The notes beneath the pieces were generated by a model, which was not told where the DNA came from, ran no database searches, and saw only the letters and a list, made by a program, of their open reading frames with translations. Below are positions 22,668 through 35,220 of a DNA stretch of 64,000 nucleotides, one piece after another. A program made the translations under genes and the position numbers. Positions within the stretch are counted from its first letter, which is position 1. Every line of letters begins with the position of its first letter. The DNA lies in contig NC_064002.1 in the NCBI RefSeq assembly GCF_932276165.1, forward strand, positions 992,001 to 1,056,000. Reading direction: 5' to 3'. Origin of the DNA: Plutella xylostella (Eukaryota > Arthropoda > Insecta > Lepidoptera > Plutellidae).

Positions 22668-22910
22668 ATCATCATCATCAGCCAATAATCATCCACTGCT
22701 GGACCTAGGCCTCTCCCAAGGAGCGCCACAACACTCGGTCCTCGGCCTTCCTCATCCAACCATTACCCGCCACCCGCCTAAGGTCGTCAGTCCAGCGGGC
22801 AGGAGGGCGTCCCACGCTGCGTTTTCCTGTTTTTGGTCTCCACTCGAGAACTCGTCTACCCCAACGGTTATCGGTTCTTCGGCAGATATGACCAGCCCAC
22901 TGCCACTTCG
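22668..22910 (-). mobile_element. RTE-clade LINE: reverse transcriptase C-terminus and 3' end
   Basis: Read on the minus strand this encodes the characteristic RTE tail: WAGHI, then RRTDNRWGRR, LEWRPKTGKRSVGRPPARW, DDLRRVAG, then a stop, the GGCCTAGGTCCAGCAG end and a (GAT)n tail. It is uninterrupted over about 65 codons but lacks everything upstream. It identifies the family of all the shorter fragments in the window. Confidence 0.8.
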
Positions 22911-23097
22911 TTACAATATACGACTAACTAACTAATCGTCGCGGCCCGCAGATTGAGAGGCACTGGGCGAGGCGAATGGTCGATGATCGTTATGGTTCAG
23001 TAATCATGAACATTGGTATGCGATTGATATGTCTATGTTTTTTATGTAATTCTTGCCACACAAATATATCGATACTGGTTTTAACCCACTTTGCAAT

Positions 23098-23130
23098 AGT
23101 TTTCCGTGGGAATTCCGGGATAAAAAGTAG
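23098..23130 (-). mobile_element. Helitron (Lep1-type) fragment
   Basis: TTTTCCGTGGGAATTCCGGG and ATAAAAAGTAG match the 3' half of the Lep1-type element complete at 25017. Only about 33 bases are left. Confidence 0.5.
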
Positions 23131-23339
23131 GGCCAAATCATTCAGGAAACGGATGACGAACTCAATAAGGATGTGCGCCCGTTGAATTCTTTTATATGGA
23201 AACCAAAATTTCTGCCATGTAAAACTAGGTAAGGACTTGATACAAATCACATCTTATTTGTATTTAGGAAATAATTTAGTAAAAAAATATAGATCGTGAT
23301 TTTATACATATCTACGTACAGTACTTAAAAAAAATACAC

Positions 23340-23460
23340 ATACATATGCTCACGACTGTAATCCCCGTAGGGGTAGTCAGAGGTGACCCCGTCACTTGTG
23401 ACTAGCGTCACCCGCTTATCGCTGTACATTTGTACTCACGTGACCTATCACGAGTATCGC
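23340..23460 (-). mobile_element. SINE-like 3' segment
   Basis: GCTCACGACTGTAATCCCCG followed by TAGGGGTAGTCAGAGGTG resembles, on the minus strand, the 3' part of the HaSE-type SINEs (CCTCTGCCTACCCC...GTGAG) but is a distinct, diverged family. Confidence 0.4.
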
Positions 23461-23464
23461 ATCG

Positions 23465-24736
23465 CCGTTTTTGAATGAGAAGAATAAAAAAATCATAAGT
23501 AGTGAAAATAATAACAATAACAAACAACATTAAAAACAACGCCCGAATAACAACCGGCTACACGCAGCGCGATGTCGCAAGCACGGGGGACGTGCGTGCA
23601 GTTTGCGAAACGGCCGGCTAGACGTGCGGCGGACGCGCGATAAGGAAACGCACAGTTTTTGCCCTTTCAAATAATTGGTAAAGATACTCTGCGAGTGATA
23701 TTTTGATTTGTGTGGAAATTGCATAAGGTTCTATAGGTATTTTTGTTTGGAAAAAACATACAGGCCCAACGGTGTAGACTGTAGTGCATCTTATTTAAAT
23801 TTATGACAGGATATCAGTAAAGTTATCTTATTTTTTCTTTATCTGTTTACTAAGAGTGCCTTTTATTTCACGTGCTGATTCAAACTTGTGAAGGCTCAGT
23901 ACAATAACTACATTAACTACTGGTAACACGAGTTTATAATCCGTACGCTCACATATTTCTGAAACGCTCGTATGGATGCGGCGAGTGTCCGCATTGCCAC
24001 GTTGCTTGCGACAGACCGCGGCCGCTAGGCGATGGCGCCCCTTACATAGCGTGTGACGTTTGGTAACACGACGGTACTTATGTCGGTAACAAGCACAAGA
24101 GCTAGTCTAGGGTTTGTCATCGTGGTGAAAAGGTATACAGTCAGGGTAGCGTCAGTCGTTAACTGCGCAGGGAGTGCGGGCGTTTACATATACTAAAGAA
24201 ACGTTGATGTGTCACTCGGGGAGGCTTCGTTTACTTCATCTGCTAGTTTATTTACTATGATTCCCGCCACCACCTCTGAAATCTTGTCACAAAAATGTGA
24301 GTAATTGGCTGATTGGTTTCATTATAGAAAATATTTTTCGAATCGTAGTAAACATTGCTACAGAACTTATTTTTAGGTGCGCCCGTTGAATTCTTTTACA
24401 CGGAACTTTTTGATGGAAGTTAATAATATAAGTTCTAGATTTTAGAATTCTAGATAGAGATTTATGACTTAACAACACAAATATATAGTTTATCTGTTTT
24501 GTTGTAGTTTGTAAGTGTGACGATGATATTATTATTTTTTGTTATAGTAACTATATATTTTATTTATGTATGTAGGTATATGTATATTATGTATTTATAA
24601 GTATATTTTTTAAGTTTATTTTATGATATTATGTATAAGTAAGTATATATTCTAGTGTTAAACAATAGATATTAAACAGAATTAAACTTTTCTCATTGTC
24701 TTTCGCACTACCTATCATTTTCTCCACAACGCCCAA
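23465..24736. other. non-coding; CpG-rich patches and dispersed repeats
   Basis: 23530-23650 and 23940-24060 are CG-rich compared with the surroundings, but no start codon plus donor combination is convincing. TGCGCCCGTTGAATTCTTTT occurs at 23174 and 24378. 24102-24240 resembles 26533-26680. Confidence 0.4.
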
Positions 24737-24830
24737 GGTTAACTGGAAGAGAATGCTTTTAGCATTAAGTTCGCCTATGTACAAATAAATTTATGTGCAA
24801 TAAAGAATTTAATAATAATAATAATAAATA
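24737..24830 (+). mobile_element. CR1-like LINE 3' end with (TAA)n tail
   Basis: GGTTAACTGGAAGAGAATGC-TTTTAGCATTAAGTTCGCC is the conserved 3' hairpin region. It is followed by TGTACAAATAAATTTATGTG, AATAAAG and an (AAT)n tail at 24810-24827. The copy is 5'-truncated. Confidence 0.65.
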
Positions 24831-25016
24831 TGGATTGTACCTTATGTGCCATGAAATAATGGTATTTAATATAAAATATTATATTAATTATGGTTCAAAG
24901 CAACAAGCCTAACCGGTTCAAACTCTAATAGCCTACGGCATGGTTACTCAGAATTATAATCTCAAGTGTTAAACAAATAAACGAAACGAATGGAAGCCAT
25001 TTATTTATATAACACA

Positions 25017-25167
25017 CTAGCTGTTCCCGCGCGCTTCGCTTCGCCTTAAAAAGTTTTCCCGTGGGAATTCCGGGATAAAAAGTAGCCTATGTTCTTTCCC
25101 AGGGTCTAGACCGTATGTATACCAAATTTCATTCAAATCCGTTCAGTAGTTTTGGCGTGAAAGAGTA

Positions 25168-25208
<41 letters not shown>

Positions 25209-25243
25209 TACAGTTACTTTCGCATTTATAATATTAGTTAGGA
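25017..25243 (-). mobile_element. short non-autonomous Helitron (Lep1-type)
   Basis: On the minus strand it begins TCCTAACTAATATTATAAATG and ends ...GGGAACAGCTAG, inserted between A and T, as Helitrons do (5' TC, 3' CTAG). A (CTGT)n microsatellite of about ten units lies in its 5' third (plus strand CAGA at 25169-25208). No protein is encoded; movement would depend on a Rep/helicase elsewhere. Confidence 0.8.
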
Positions 25244-28103
25244 TATGACAGAGCTTTTTAATAAATTATTGGTTCGTTACAAAATAGTGTACATAGCGTT
25301 GCATTAGGAGGTTATAATTATGCTTGTTGGAAGTTATCGACTTTTATGAAACTATAATTAACATAATGTCAAGATACATTGTCAGATAATATAAGATGTT
25401 ATCGATGTATAATTATCGTTAGTATAGATTTTTTATATTTTTTATTCGTATCCCCATAGGCTATGTTATAGTATAGTCTGAAAGTGTTTACATGTCTGTA
25501 TTACGTAGCTCTTCGTGATACGATCGAATTTAAATGTCATTGGTTTTGACATGGATTGGTTAAGTGATTGTACCATTTTACGGCCGAGCACATGTTAAAC
25601 CACTATTGTAGTAGGTATGTGTTTAAGCATAGATTAGTTCTAGGAGAAGCTTTAAAAGTTTTATTTTGGAACGATACAGGTTCAGACTTAATTTTTACCC
25701 TTCCCGGCACGTTTGTTTAAATATTTGAGTTTATTGAAAATATCTTGTACCTTTTACTTTACAAAGTCATGGCAAATAAATCAACTATGTTCCAACACTT
25801 GATCAACACCCATTGCTGGACGTGGGCTTCTCTGAAGGAGCGCCACAACACTCTGTCCTCAGCCTTCATCATCCTGTTACTATTATAAAATGAAATTAAA
25901 ACGTTATTTAAACTTTAATACACAAAAGTGGTATGGTGCAAGTAAAACATATAACACATCAATTTTGTACGCAAAAGTAACGCTTCTATGTCAAATGTAG
26001 TAAAGAGTCTGACGCAATTGTTGTTGATCAGTATTTTTATCTCATTATAAAGAGAAATTAACGTGAACTCATTATGTAAACACACCTACATAATATGCAT
26101 ACATTATACCCATATGACCTGATTGCTTAAGATATAAATAAATTATGTGTAGATAAATGATTTTGAAGTTAAATTTTCCAAGAAACAACCTCACGTATTT
26201 CGATATCAGCTGACTAATCTACTTTCAGATAGATCCCAGTGGGTTACTTCAAGTAATTCTAAGATTCCAACTTAACGGCCCTAGTTTCACAAAAAACTAT
26301 AAAGTTGTCATGCAATTGGTACGTTTAATATCGACATAGATCTATCTATCGATCTATCTATCTATATAGATAGATAGATCGACATAGAGTCGAACATTTA
26401 GACTATTTAGAGGAATGACTAGTGGTCGTACAAACTGCAATAAGTTTCAGAATCACTAGGTTAAGCGAAACACATATTGTACACTTTTGAAATTAAATAA
26501 ATAATAATAATAAGTCGTGGTTTAAAATACTAGAGCACATCAAGGGTTTGTCACCGTCGTGTAAAGATTAGCCAATCAGAATAGCGTCAGTTGTTGACTA
26601 CCTAGAGTGCATAGGACGTATAAAGTTCAGACGATATAGTTCCTCACTCGGAGAAGTTTCTTTACTCACCTAACTGTTATAGTATATAAACATAAAAAGC
26701 TTACAATTTACATTGATTGTTTCAGGTAAACCAGACCCCAAGAGTAGCGATGTCGCTATGTGGCTATGTCGAATGTCGAATATTAATTCGAAGGTAATGT
26801 GATTCATTCATTATTCAATATTATTCAGCCGCCAAGTGTCGAGTTAAGACAATGGCGGTCCCGTAGCATATGCGATACCACACGCGGCCAAGGCTTGTGA
26901 AAGCTACGCATTGTGTGCTCAGATCTACCTCCAAATTGCTTGTTTTGGCACACCCCTGACGAATTGCATTGAAAGAACGCAGTGCCATTACACTAATTTG
27001 TTTACTTTTGTCTTTTTTGTAGAAGTGGGTCGCGATACTCGCGATGTTCAAAGAGTATTAAAAAGTTGATTGATTATTCGATTTAGTTGATTGTTCATTG
27101 ATCTGAGGTGTTGGTGTGTTACATGAAATCTTGGAAAATGGTAGGTACTTATAGTAGTGACCCTCTGCCTACGGTGAGTTTATATTATTGAAATATGGAT
27201 TACATAAACTATATTGGTATATGGTTTTCTAATGTATATTGCACATGTCTATACCTGTAACTTAATATTTCATTAGACAGTGAGCCTTGCACGGTTGTAA
27301 AATCAGAGATAACAAAGGTAATGTTTATATTGTCTTAGAACAATGTTTGAGAAAAACATTTAATGGACACTTATTTTCTATTTATTTGTGTTTTGTGTCT
27401 ACAAGTTGAGTGTAAAGCAATGTTATACTATATCTATAGACAGTTAATCCCATACGAATACATAAGATGATTGTATTAAAACATATAAAATGCTAAACAT
27501 AACTTTCTAAGCTATGATAGAAATTGGTTGTCATAAAATGAAATGAGAAGAAAAGGCTAGAGACGGTGAAAGCTGATGAAAGTACTTACATGTAATACCC
27601 GTGTAACTGGTGCCCTTACAATGTGTAAGCATGTTTCGGATGGTAATTTAATATACCATTTCTCTTTAAAAGTTCATTCGCTACATTTATTGAAGTACTT
27701 GAAAATCTGATAAACTGTTTCTCTCGATATGTTTATATTGAAAGTGTGATTATTAAATGAAAACTTTACTGGCGGTGAGTAGGTAAATCAATTTTATCTC
27801 ATCGTTTTTGTTCTATTGAATAATCTATATCGGCTATTTATTTATATAAATAATAATATGTTATGCATACAATATAAAATGTTATTTATTCTTATAACAG
27901 AACCAACATTTTTTTTTATAATTAGAGACCTTTATACGAATTAAAACCCTATAATTTACAATACGTCCACTAATCATTATTTAATCAATGAAGACAAGTA
28001 TGCAGGCAAGTTCAACTAGACTAGAAATCTGCAAATATCAGTGACCGTGCATAGAAAGTGATACTGCGCGGTCGGCTGAGCAGCATTAGCCAGCTGTAGT
28101 CAG
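25244..28103. other. non-coding; RTE fragment at 25805-25875 and TCTA repeats
   Basis: 25805-25875 is an RTE 3' fragment on the minus strand (CCATTGCTGGACGTGGGC, GGAGCGCCACAACACTC). 26337-26390 is a palindromic (TCTA)n/(TAGA)n microsatellite. 26533-26680 is related to 24102-24240. No exon was recognised. Confidence 0.45.
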
Positions 28104-28190
28104 TACATGTGAGCCGAGTGTATAGTCATTACATGTGAGCCGTATGTATAGTCATTACATGTGAGCCCAGTATATAGTCATTACATGCAG
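28104..28190. repeat. 26-base tandem repeat, 3.3 units
   Basis: Units start at 28104, 28130 and 28156, with a partial fourth at 28182. Each reads ACATGTGAGCC, then a variable GAGTGT/GTATGT/CAGTAT, then ATAGTCATT. Confidence 0.8.
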
Positions 28191-28236
28191 TGTGCTGTGG
28201 AACACACTAATCCGTTAACTCATCGTGAAATATTTA

Positions 28237-28395
28237 ATACAGGGTGTTGCAAAAAGGGTATACTAAGCCGAAACCTACATGTGCAGCATGTTATACCTAT
28301 CTAAGCCCGAAACTGAAATCAGAATTTGAAAATTCGCGAAAAAAAATAAACATTTTCCATAGAAACTTTGTTGGTCACGTGACTTTTTACAAGGG
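28237..28395 (+). mobile_element. probable DNA transposon end
   Basis: The stretch beginning ACAGGGTGTTGCAAAAAGGG-TATACTAAGCC resembles a terminal sequence I have seen repeated in insect genomes, but the partner inverted repeat is not found nearby, so this is a weak call. Confidence 0.3.
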
Positions 28396-28399
28396 TTTT

Positions 28400-31099
28400 T
28401 TTTTTTACACTTACACTTAATTTAGTGTATATTTTTCGTGCAACAGTTGCAATGCACAACTACCACAGCGCCAATAGTATATGATTCGAATGAGATAATA
28501 AAGAATTGATTGACTCCAATCGATTACTAAAACAATAAATTACTTCATAGGTGCAGAGTTTTAGTTCGTTTTTACGATTCCTTAGCTGAATGGCGAAAAC
28601 AAAAACCTTTATTATGATTTTATGATATTTTTATGTCTCTGTGATTGTTGTAATTTTGTTTCTGAAGATCTTTATCGAGTTTTAAAATAAGTTGACAAAT
28701 AAACACAGTCATTCTAAAAATTAATAGTATTGTCTTTTGTATGTCGCTTTTGTAACTGTCACAGTTGGTCAACCAAATAATTATGATAATCTAAGGTTTG
28801 GAAACTTTATATTAGATTAGTTATGAGTAATATTTACAATGCCACCTTGAAATCTATGAACAAACTCGCGTGACAAAAACAAATAAAATTACGTAAGTAA
28901 TTGTTTCATTATTAGTTTACTTGCATACATTAGGCATCAGACACGTTAGCTCAGTGCTTTGCCCACTCAGCTTATTAGCATCTTAGGGTGTATTCAGAGT
29001 AGAGCTGTGCTTGAATCTAGCCCTACATTAAATATCTTGCTAATCAATAGCAATTGCAATGGCCAATTAAAAGAGAATAAAGGGTAAATAAATTATAAGA
29101 CGATTTTATTTATTTGGTGGAAAACACTTAATACAAGAAGACACACATTTTTCTTACATATTCTTTTCTTTTCTATTAAAAAAATAACTACGTTTCTAGT
29201 AGCATATTTTGATATTTTCTTCTAAGTTCTACCTTAAATTATACCCAAATATTCATTTATTTTATTATTACCCCCATTAACCCTAGGCTATATATTAATC
29301 TTAGCACTAAACAGTGAACACATCTTTACAAATGATCAAGTATGTTTAGGCAGAACAAAGGTGTCTCGACCTTGTGTCAGAACGGTATCAGCGAGCGCTC
29401 ACACGAGAACATGCAAGCATTACATACATATTAATGAAAATATACCATGTATATGTGTAATTGCATAATATGACCTTATTAAGGTAAATGTGATGAAAAT
29501 GTAGGTTTAAATCAAATCTGTATCAACTTCTGAATTATTTTTACGAGTGATCTGTTTGATATTCGGATAACTCTTAAAAATTCAATATAAATCTTTCCTG
29601 AACCAGGCAACACTTTATTATAACTTGTTCCCTATTTAATAGGTTGGTAGAAAATGTTCTATAACATTTTATAATATATTTCCCAGTTTCTTTTCTCTTC
29701 TCGTTTTACTATAACATTTTATAAACAAACCAATGTCAGGTTCTACAACGATCACCAAAAGGGCGATGTCTGCTGCAACCTCATCACTATCATCCGCCGC
29801 CAATTAACACCTTAATCATTTATATGTGTAGCGCAGGCACCTTTTGAAATTGAATCTTAAAAACCTTCAAGCTACTCATGCACAAATGCAGCGAGACGCC
29901 ATCAATCACCAACATGTCGGCACCGCCGCTTGTAAACACAAGAATAATGATGACGGGACGAAAAGCCACAAAACTGGGCCATTCGGACAAGTAAACCAGT
30001 TCTAAGGTTTTTTTTTTTAAATCTAAAGGTTCATTTTATGGTTTATTGGTTCTGAAAGAGGATACGGTCACGCTGAATGACTAATTAATAATAATAATAA
30101 TCTAAATGCACAGGATCGAAAGGTGTGGAAGATTAAAGGGGAGGCCTTTGCCATTTGCCAAGCAGTGTAGGCTAAATAGGCTATTTTAAAAAAAGAGTTA
30201 TCGAAAGGTTTGTTCGTAAGGGCCCGTATACATTGCAATGCAAAGTCGCAAATATCTAAACTGCCCATAGGTCATGTATGCCAATGTGGCTATAAAGGCT
30301 TAGTATGCATATAAATATTATATAGGTATATACTGTATGCATACAATTAAAATAAACATTACATTTACTAACCGTTTAATTATACAAAAGCACTCAGTTT
30401 TTTAACACTTATGAAGTCATATTCACCCATACTCATATTATAATGCGATTAATGATTATACCACATCAATTAATCTGAAAACATTAGTATAAAGGACTGA
30501 CAAGGTTAAAACACAATTACTAACATGGCCACATTAATAAATAGTAGCAAATCAATCGTTAGTAGCTAGGTACAGCTTTTGGTCTAGGTAGGTAAGTAAG
30601 TATACCGATTTTTTATCAACCTACGTTGTTTTTATTTAGTTGAATCGTAAATTCACGTAATTACTATATATACGAAATAAAGCAGAAGTACCATTCAGCC
30701 CTGACTTCCTTACAACAAAGCAGGCCTACGGTTAAGCTTCCATTATTATAATAATTGTTGGAACCACAAAAAAATACTATTCTATGCCTCTAATTACGCT
30801 ATCCCAGCTCTGTTTGCCGTCAAGGGCTCAGTTGACACAAATTGATGACAGCCATCAAGCGCTGGCACTTCCCTGACTGCAAGGTTGGACTCTCGTGGTT
30901 ACAATTTACACAAAAGTATAGGAACTGGGAGGTCACTCTACAGGACGAAAAACGAAGTCGTTCCTTAGATTTTCGTCATTATACCTTGTAGGACGCAGAA
31001 ATTCAGTGACGCTTCAAAATAATTGTTTCCCCGGGCTCTGTTTAATGTAGCTCTTGTTGGTATAAGTATTTATCTATTGATTTTTGTTGTGCTATAATA
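28400..31099. other. non-coding, AT-rich
   Basis: A small fragment at about 30140-30175 (GGGGAGGCCTTTGCC) looks like another LINE 3' end. No exon or RNA gene was recognised. Confidence 0.45.
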
Positions 31100-31352
31100 A
31101 CAAGCAAGCTGAAGTGGTAGTGGGCCAGGCCAGCCATGTATGCCGAAGAACCGATGGACGGTGGGGCAAACGTTGGCTCGAGTGGAGACCACGAACAGGC
31201 AACCATAGCGTGGGACGCACTCCTATCCACTAGACCGACTATGCCGGTGGTGGCTGGAGACTGGATGAGGATAGGACAGGGTGCTGTGGCGCTACTTTGG
31301 ATAGGCCTATGTCCAGTAGTGCACAATTATGGGCTGATGATGATGATTAAAG
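31100..31352 (+). mobile_element. RTE-clade LINE C-terminus and 3' end, mutated
   Basis: Same region as 22668-22910 but on the plus strand: the WAGH...RRTDGRWGKR, EWRPRTGN and GGWRLDEDR segments are recognisable only by switching frames. The 3' end reads GATAGGCCTATGTCCAGTAG followed by a GATGATGATGATT tail. It is a decayed copy. Confidence 0.7.
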
Positions 31353-31359
31353 GACAATG

Positions 31360-31750
31360 ACAGTCTGTCTCTAACTTTTTGTAGTATAAATGTAGATGTA
31401 TCCGTCTCCGTATTGTAAATAATTATGGATAAATACAGAAAGAGCTTAATTTGGCATGCAATCTGCATAAATATACTCGCATTATGAGGATGAAGTCTTA
31501 TTCATTGTTGATTACAATCGGGTTACTGGCACATGTTTTCAAAACATATTTTGGTTCTGCTTGAAGATTAATTTACTTCTTTGTTATTTATGAGTTTTCC
31601 GCATTCATTCTTATATGAAAGGATGTATCAATTTATCAAATGTACTTTTTTCCATTTAATTAATTATTTAGGTGGAATTTATGTTTGTGGGTCAAAAAAG
31701 AAAGTTGACTTATTTTGGATTTCATAAAGGAGCTGTAGTAATGACTCTTA
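31360..31750. other. non-coding spacer
   Basis: Nothing recognised. Confidence 0.4.
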
Positions 31751-31886
31751 GGGCCACTTGCAGAAACATATTAAATCTCTATTTAGTGTCAAATCTCGAT
31801 TTAAGAAACGTCAGTCCATATAAAATTTGACACTAAATCGAGATTTAACACTAAATCTAGATTTAATATGTTGGTGCAAGTGGCCC
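31751..31886. mobile_element. MITE, GGGCCACTTGCA ends, TTA duplication
   Basis: A nearly complete palindrome of 136 bases with ends GGGCCACTTGCA and TGCAAGTGGCCC, exactly flanked by TTA (31748-31750 and 31887-31889). The interior repeats AAATCTAGATTTA/AAATCGAGATTTA. PIF/Harbinger-type by target site. Confidence 0.8.
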
Positions 31887-31889
31887 TTA

Positions 31890-33116
31890 AATATGTAGCT
31901 GGGATGGTTTATGCTATTTTTTTTACCTATGTACTACTTACGTTATATAATCAGGTATTTACCTAATATTAGGCGAAGGTCGGGGCAATAATTACATAGA
32001 TAAAACACGAGAGGAAGCGGTGTCTGTGTCACGCCATGCGATACTTGAATCAATAATCATTTCCTTCCGTTTGTATTCAACTTTTGACATGCAGATTGCA
32101 GATATTTTTGGCTACTATTATTTTAATTCTATAGGTTTTTTTGTAGCTAGGGGTTTAAATTTGGTCAATGACATTGTAGAGAGGTCAAAATAATTCCGAG
32201 GCCGGATATGAGGTTCCTATGGATGTTCAATGCGACAATCCATAGGAGCATCATTTGATTATCATTAATTTGCCGTAATGGTGCTTATTTTCAGGACCAT
32301 GTCATTGATAATTGATTGTACCCTATATAATTTGTACAATGTTTAGTAATATATGAATGCATCTCATTATAATCTAGATATTAGTAGACTTAATTATCCC
32401 TCGCAATCATTGATTTCTTTTAAACTTTCCATCCATCACAGTACTGTGGTAACCATACTTAAATTATTAATGTATTTTACATAATTAATTTCGTTTGCTA
32501 TGCCGTTTCTTAATAGAGTAATTCAGTAGGCTGTTATTACATCAAAAGTGGGCGTCACCAGTTGTCAAAACTGAAGTATAAATGCTTATCTCATTCCTCA
32601 ATTATCTAACAAATTTGCATACTGTCACGTCTATTTGTGTGACTGATGTAATGCAGCAGCCTGATAAACTAACAAACGGTTTATTCAGGAGGCGGAGCCG
32701 CGAGACAGACATAGTTTATACAATGGAAGCCAAAGGTTAGCGGATTGTTGCGAGTACCACAATAATTCTGCAACGAACTTCTTTACAATATAACTTTTTA
32801 GATTACAATACGGATTAATAAATATTAATTTACGAGACTTTCACTGTATAAGTAGTTTGCTATATTTGAAAATGCCACAACAAAATTAAAAAACTTAACA
32901 AAATATTAAACCTTTGTCTGTCTGTTTTGTTGCAATTTTTCATTGCAACATATTTCAATACTTTTTTTATGATGTTAATATAATGTTCAATTGAATCGGT
33001 TAATAACTTTCCAGAGTTAGCGTGGTTCATATAGAGACTCGACTCGATTCGAGTATGCAATGCAATGCAGTGACTTTCAGTTGTATCCATAGACTATAAT
33101 TTCAGACTAATTTATT
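31890..33116. other. non-coding, nothing recognised
   Basis: AT-rich; no exon, RNA gene or element end recognised. Confidence 0.45.
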
Positions 33117-33257
33117 GCCGCTGGAGGTTGTCTGGTAGAGATTGCTATAAGCAATAAGGCCGCCTTTTTGTACTGTTTTATTTTTAAGTTTTGTTTTTTG
33201 TAATTTTTATTCTTGGTGCAAATAAAGTGTTTTGTATTGTATTGTATTGTATTGTAA
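33117..33257 (+). mobile_element. CR1-like LINE 3' end with (TATTG)n tail
   Basis: GAGGTTGTCTGGTAGAGATT-GCTATAAGCAATAAGGCCGCC followed by AATAAAGTGTTTTG and five TATTG units. The copy is 5'-truncated to the last 140 bases. Confidence 0.75.
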
Positions 33258-33492
33258 ATATTGATGAGTTCATTTTATCGTACAGTGTGAAATTTTATCA
33301 GTGTACCTACAGGTCAATAGGATGGGAATTATTTATTTTTCAGGATTTCAGTGTAGGTATCGTAATTAAAGTTGATCAATATCGGCATATTGATATTATG
33401 ATACAATGACTCGGGTTTTCCTGTTTGATGCTCAATATTAATTTTTTAAGTTGTTGGGGTTATTTTACCCAAGTTGGGTTAGTTAAATTAAC

Positions 33493-33757
33493 ATAAACAC
33501 ACACGCACTCACGCCTTGTACTAATGTACTCCCTTGCGGGGTAGGCAGAGGTGCATTGCTGCACCCACTTTTCGCCAGAGTGTTGTTTTTAGTCCCAATG
33601 TAATAGGGGGCGGGCCTATTGCCATTTTACGGGCACATCCAAGACCTGAGAACAAATATCTGTGTTTAAACAAATATCTGCCCCAGCCGGGAATCGAACC
33701 CGGGACCATCGGCTCAGTAGTCAGGTCACTAACCACTACGCCATTCGGTCGTCATAA
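33493..33757 (-). mobile_element. full-length HaSE-type SINE with target-site duplication
   Basis: The minus strand has the complete tRNA-like head (ACCGAATGGCGTAGTGGTTA, B box GGGTTCGATTCCCGG), the GATATTTGTT duplicated motif and the body. TTAAATTAAC is duplicated at 33483-33492 and 33758-33767. Frames of 71-75 codons through it on both strands are not genes. Confidence 0.85.
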
Positions 33758-33767
33758 TTAAATTAAC

Positions 33768-35220
33768 CTAAAGACGTTTTTCTCGTAATAAATATATAAG
33801 TAGGTAAGTACACACTCTTTGCCAATATATTATTTTATAGTCTAAAAATACTATTTATTATATTATTGTAAATTTAGATAATACTAATCAGCCATTAAAC
33901 ATAATTGTTAATTTTACAGTCTCAAAATTCAATAGGCACTAGATATGATTTATGCATGCAATTATTTCCCAATGACCTCCCGTAGTTTTCAAATTATTAG
34001 ATAGGTACCCATAGAACTGCAAAGGATCAGCCCCCCTATTGTGTAACTCCGAGTGGGGTTGGTTGGTATAAAATGGCTGACAATTTAGAGCATTATTAAT
34101 TAATAACTTTTTACTGACTTATCTGATTACACAAACGTTTATGGTGAATGTAAGGATATATTGTTAGGCTTCTTGCATATTTCTTTCACTAAGATTTTTG
34201 GTGTTTTCGGTTAATAAGTCTCTAAGTTGATACCAATTATCACCGGTTGCCAACTCTCAAAAAGTTACAAAATACGGGGGCAGACCGATTCGATTTCATG
34301 TCGATTTTCACTATTAGATACCTATTGAAAACAATGTACACGTTGGTATAATATTTGGTACGGAAAGAAATGTGTTTTCATAAAGTATTTAAATTGTGTA
34401 TTGAAATAATTAATATAAGACAGAAACAGTGGCACAGGCCCGAAAAAGTTGGCGTCTTCTTCTTCTTCTTCTTTCGTGTCGTGTCCAAGGTGGCGTAATA
34501 AAAGGAGACATACCTATACACAACAGTGGGCGGTAGAGGACTGATGATGATGACGAATTAATTTATATTTATATTTCAATAGTATTCATAATATTTGTAC
34601 CCTGTACAGTTTCATTATTTGCGAGGACTTCAGAGAGAGAAGTGTACAAAATACACGTAAAGCTCATAGTCGGCTCGTACGATATCCGACTATCGACTGC
34701 ACTTGAATCAGGTCCTACGATGCCTACGGCCGGTGCCGCGCAGCCAACATGTTGAAACTCCGAGGTGCCTCCGCTGACCTCCGCTTGCCAAACAATATTC
34801 ATTGTTGGGCTTTTAGGCATAAGCCCTTCGAGGTATTTAACCTGCGCATTTATGATTATTTTAGTATCGATTTGGACAAATTGGGAATGAAAATGCCATC
34901 TATATTTCTTGCCATCTCAGAACTGGGTTCTCTAAAAAGCCACTCCTAAACAAACATTATACATAGCCGTTTGTGACTGTTGTTTTAAACTATGCACCTA
35001 GTAGTGATAGGTGAACCTATAGGTTTCAACGAGCATTGATGTAAGCGCCAAGATTATCGATTATCGACAAGGATATGCAAAATAGGAAGGGATTGTATCC
35101 TGATCTAGTTTTTATGACCGCACAGGGCTGGCATTTATTGATGAATCAATCACTCAATATAATAATACTAAAGCGTCGTGGGGTATCGACACGACTGCGT
35201 GACGGACTGTGGACTATATA
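33768..35220. other. non-coding
   Basis: A CTT microsatellite at 34457-34474, followed near 34525 by CAGTGGGCGGTAGAGGACTG and GATGATGATGA, looks like another LINE 3' end. Nothing else is supported. Confidence 0.45.
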
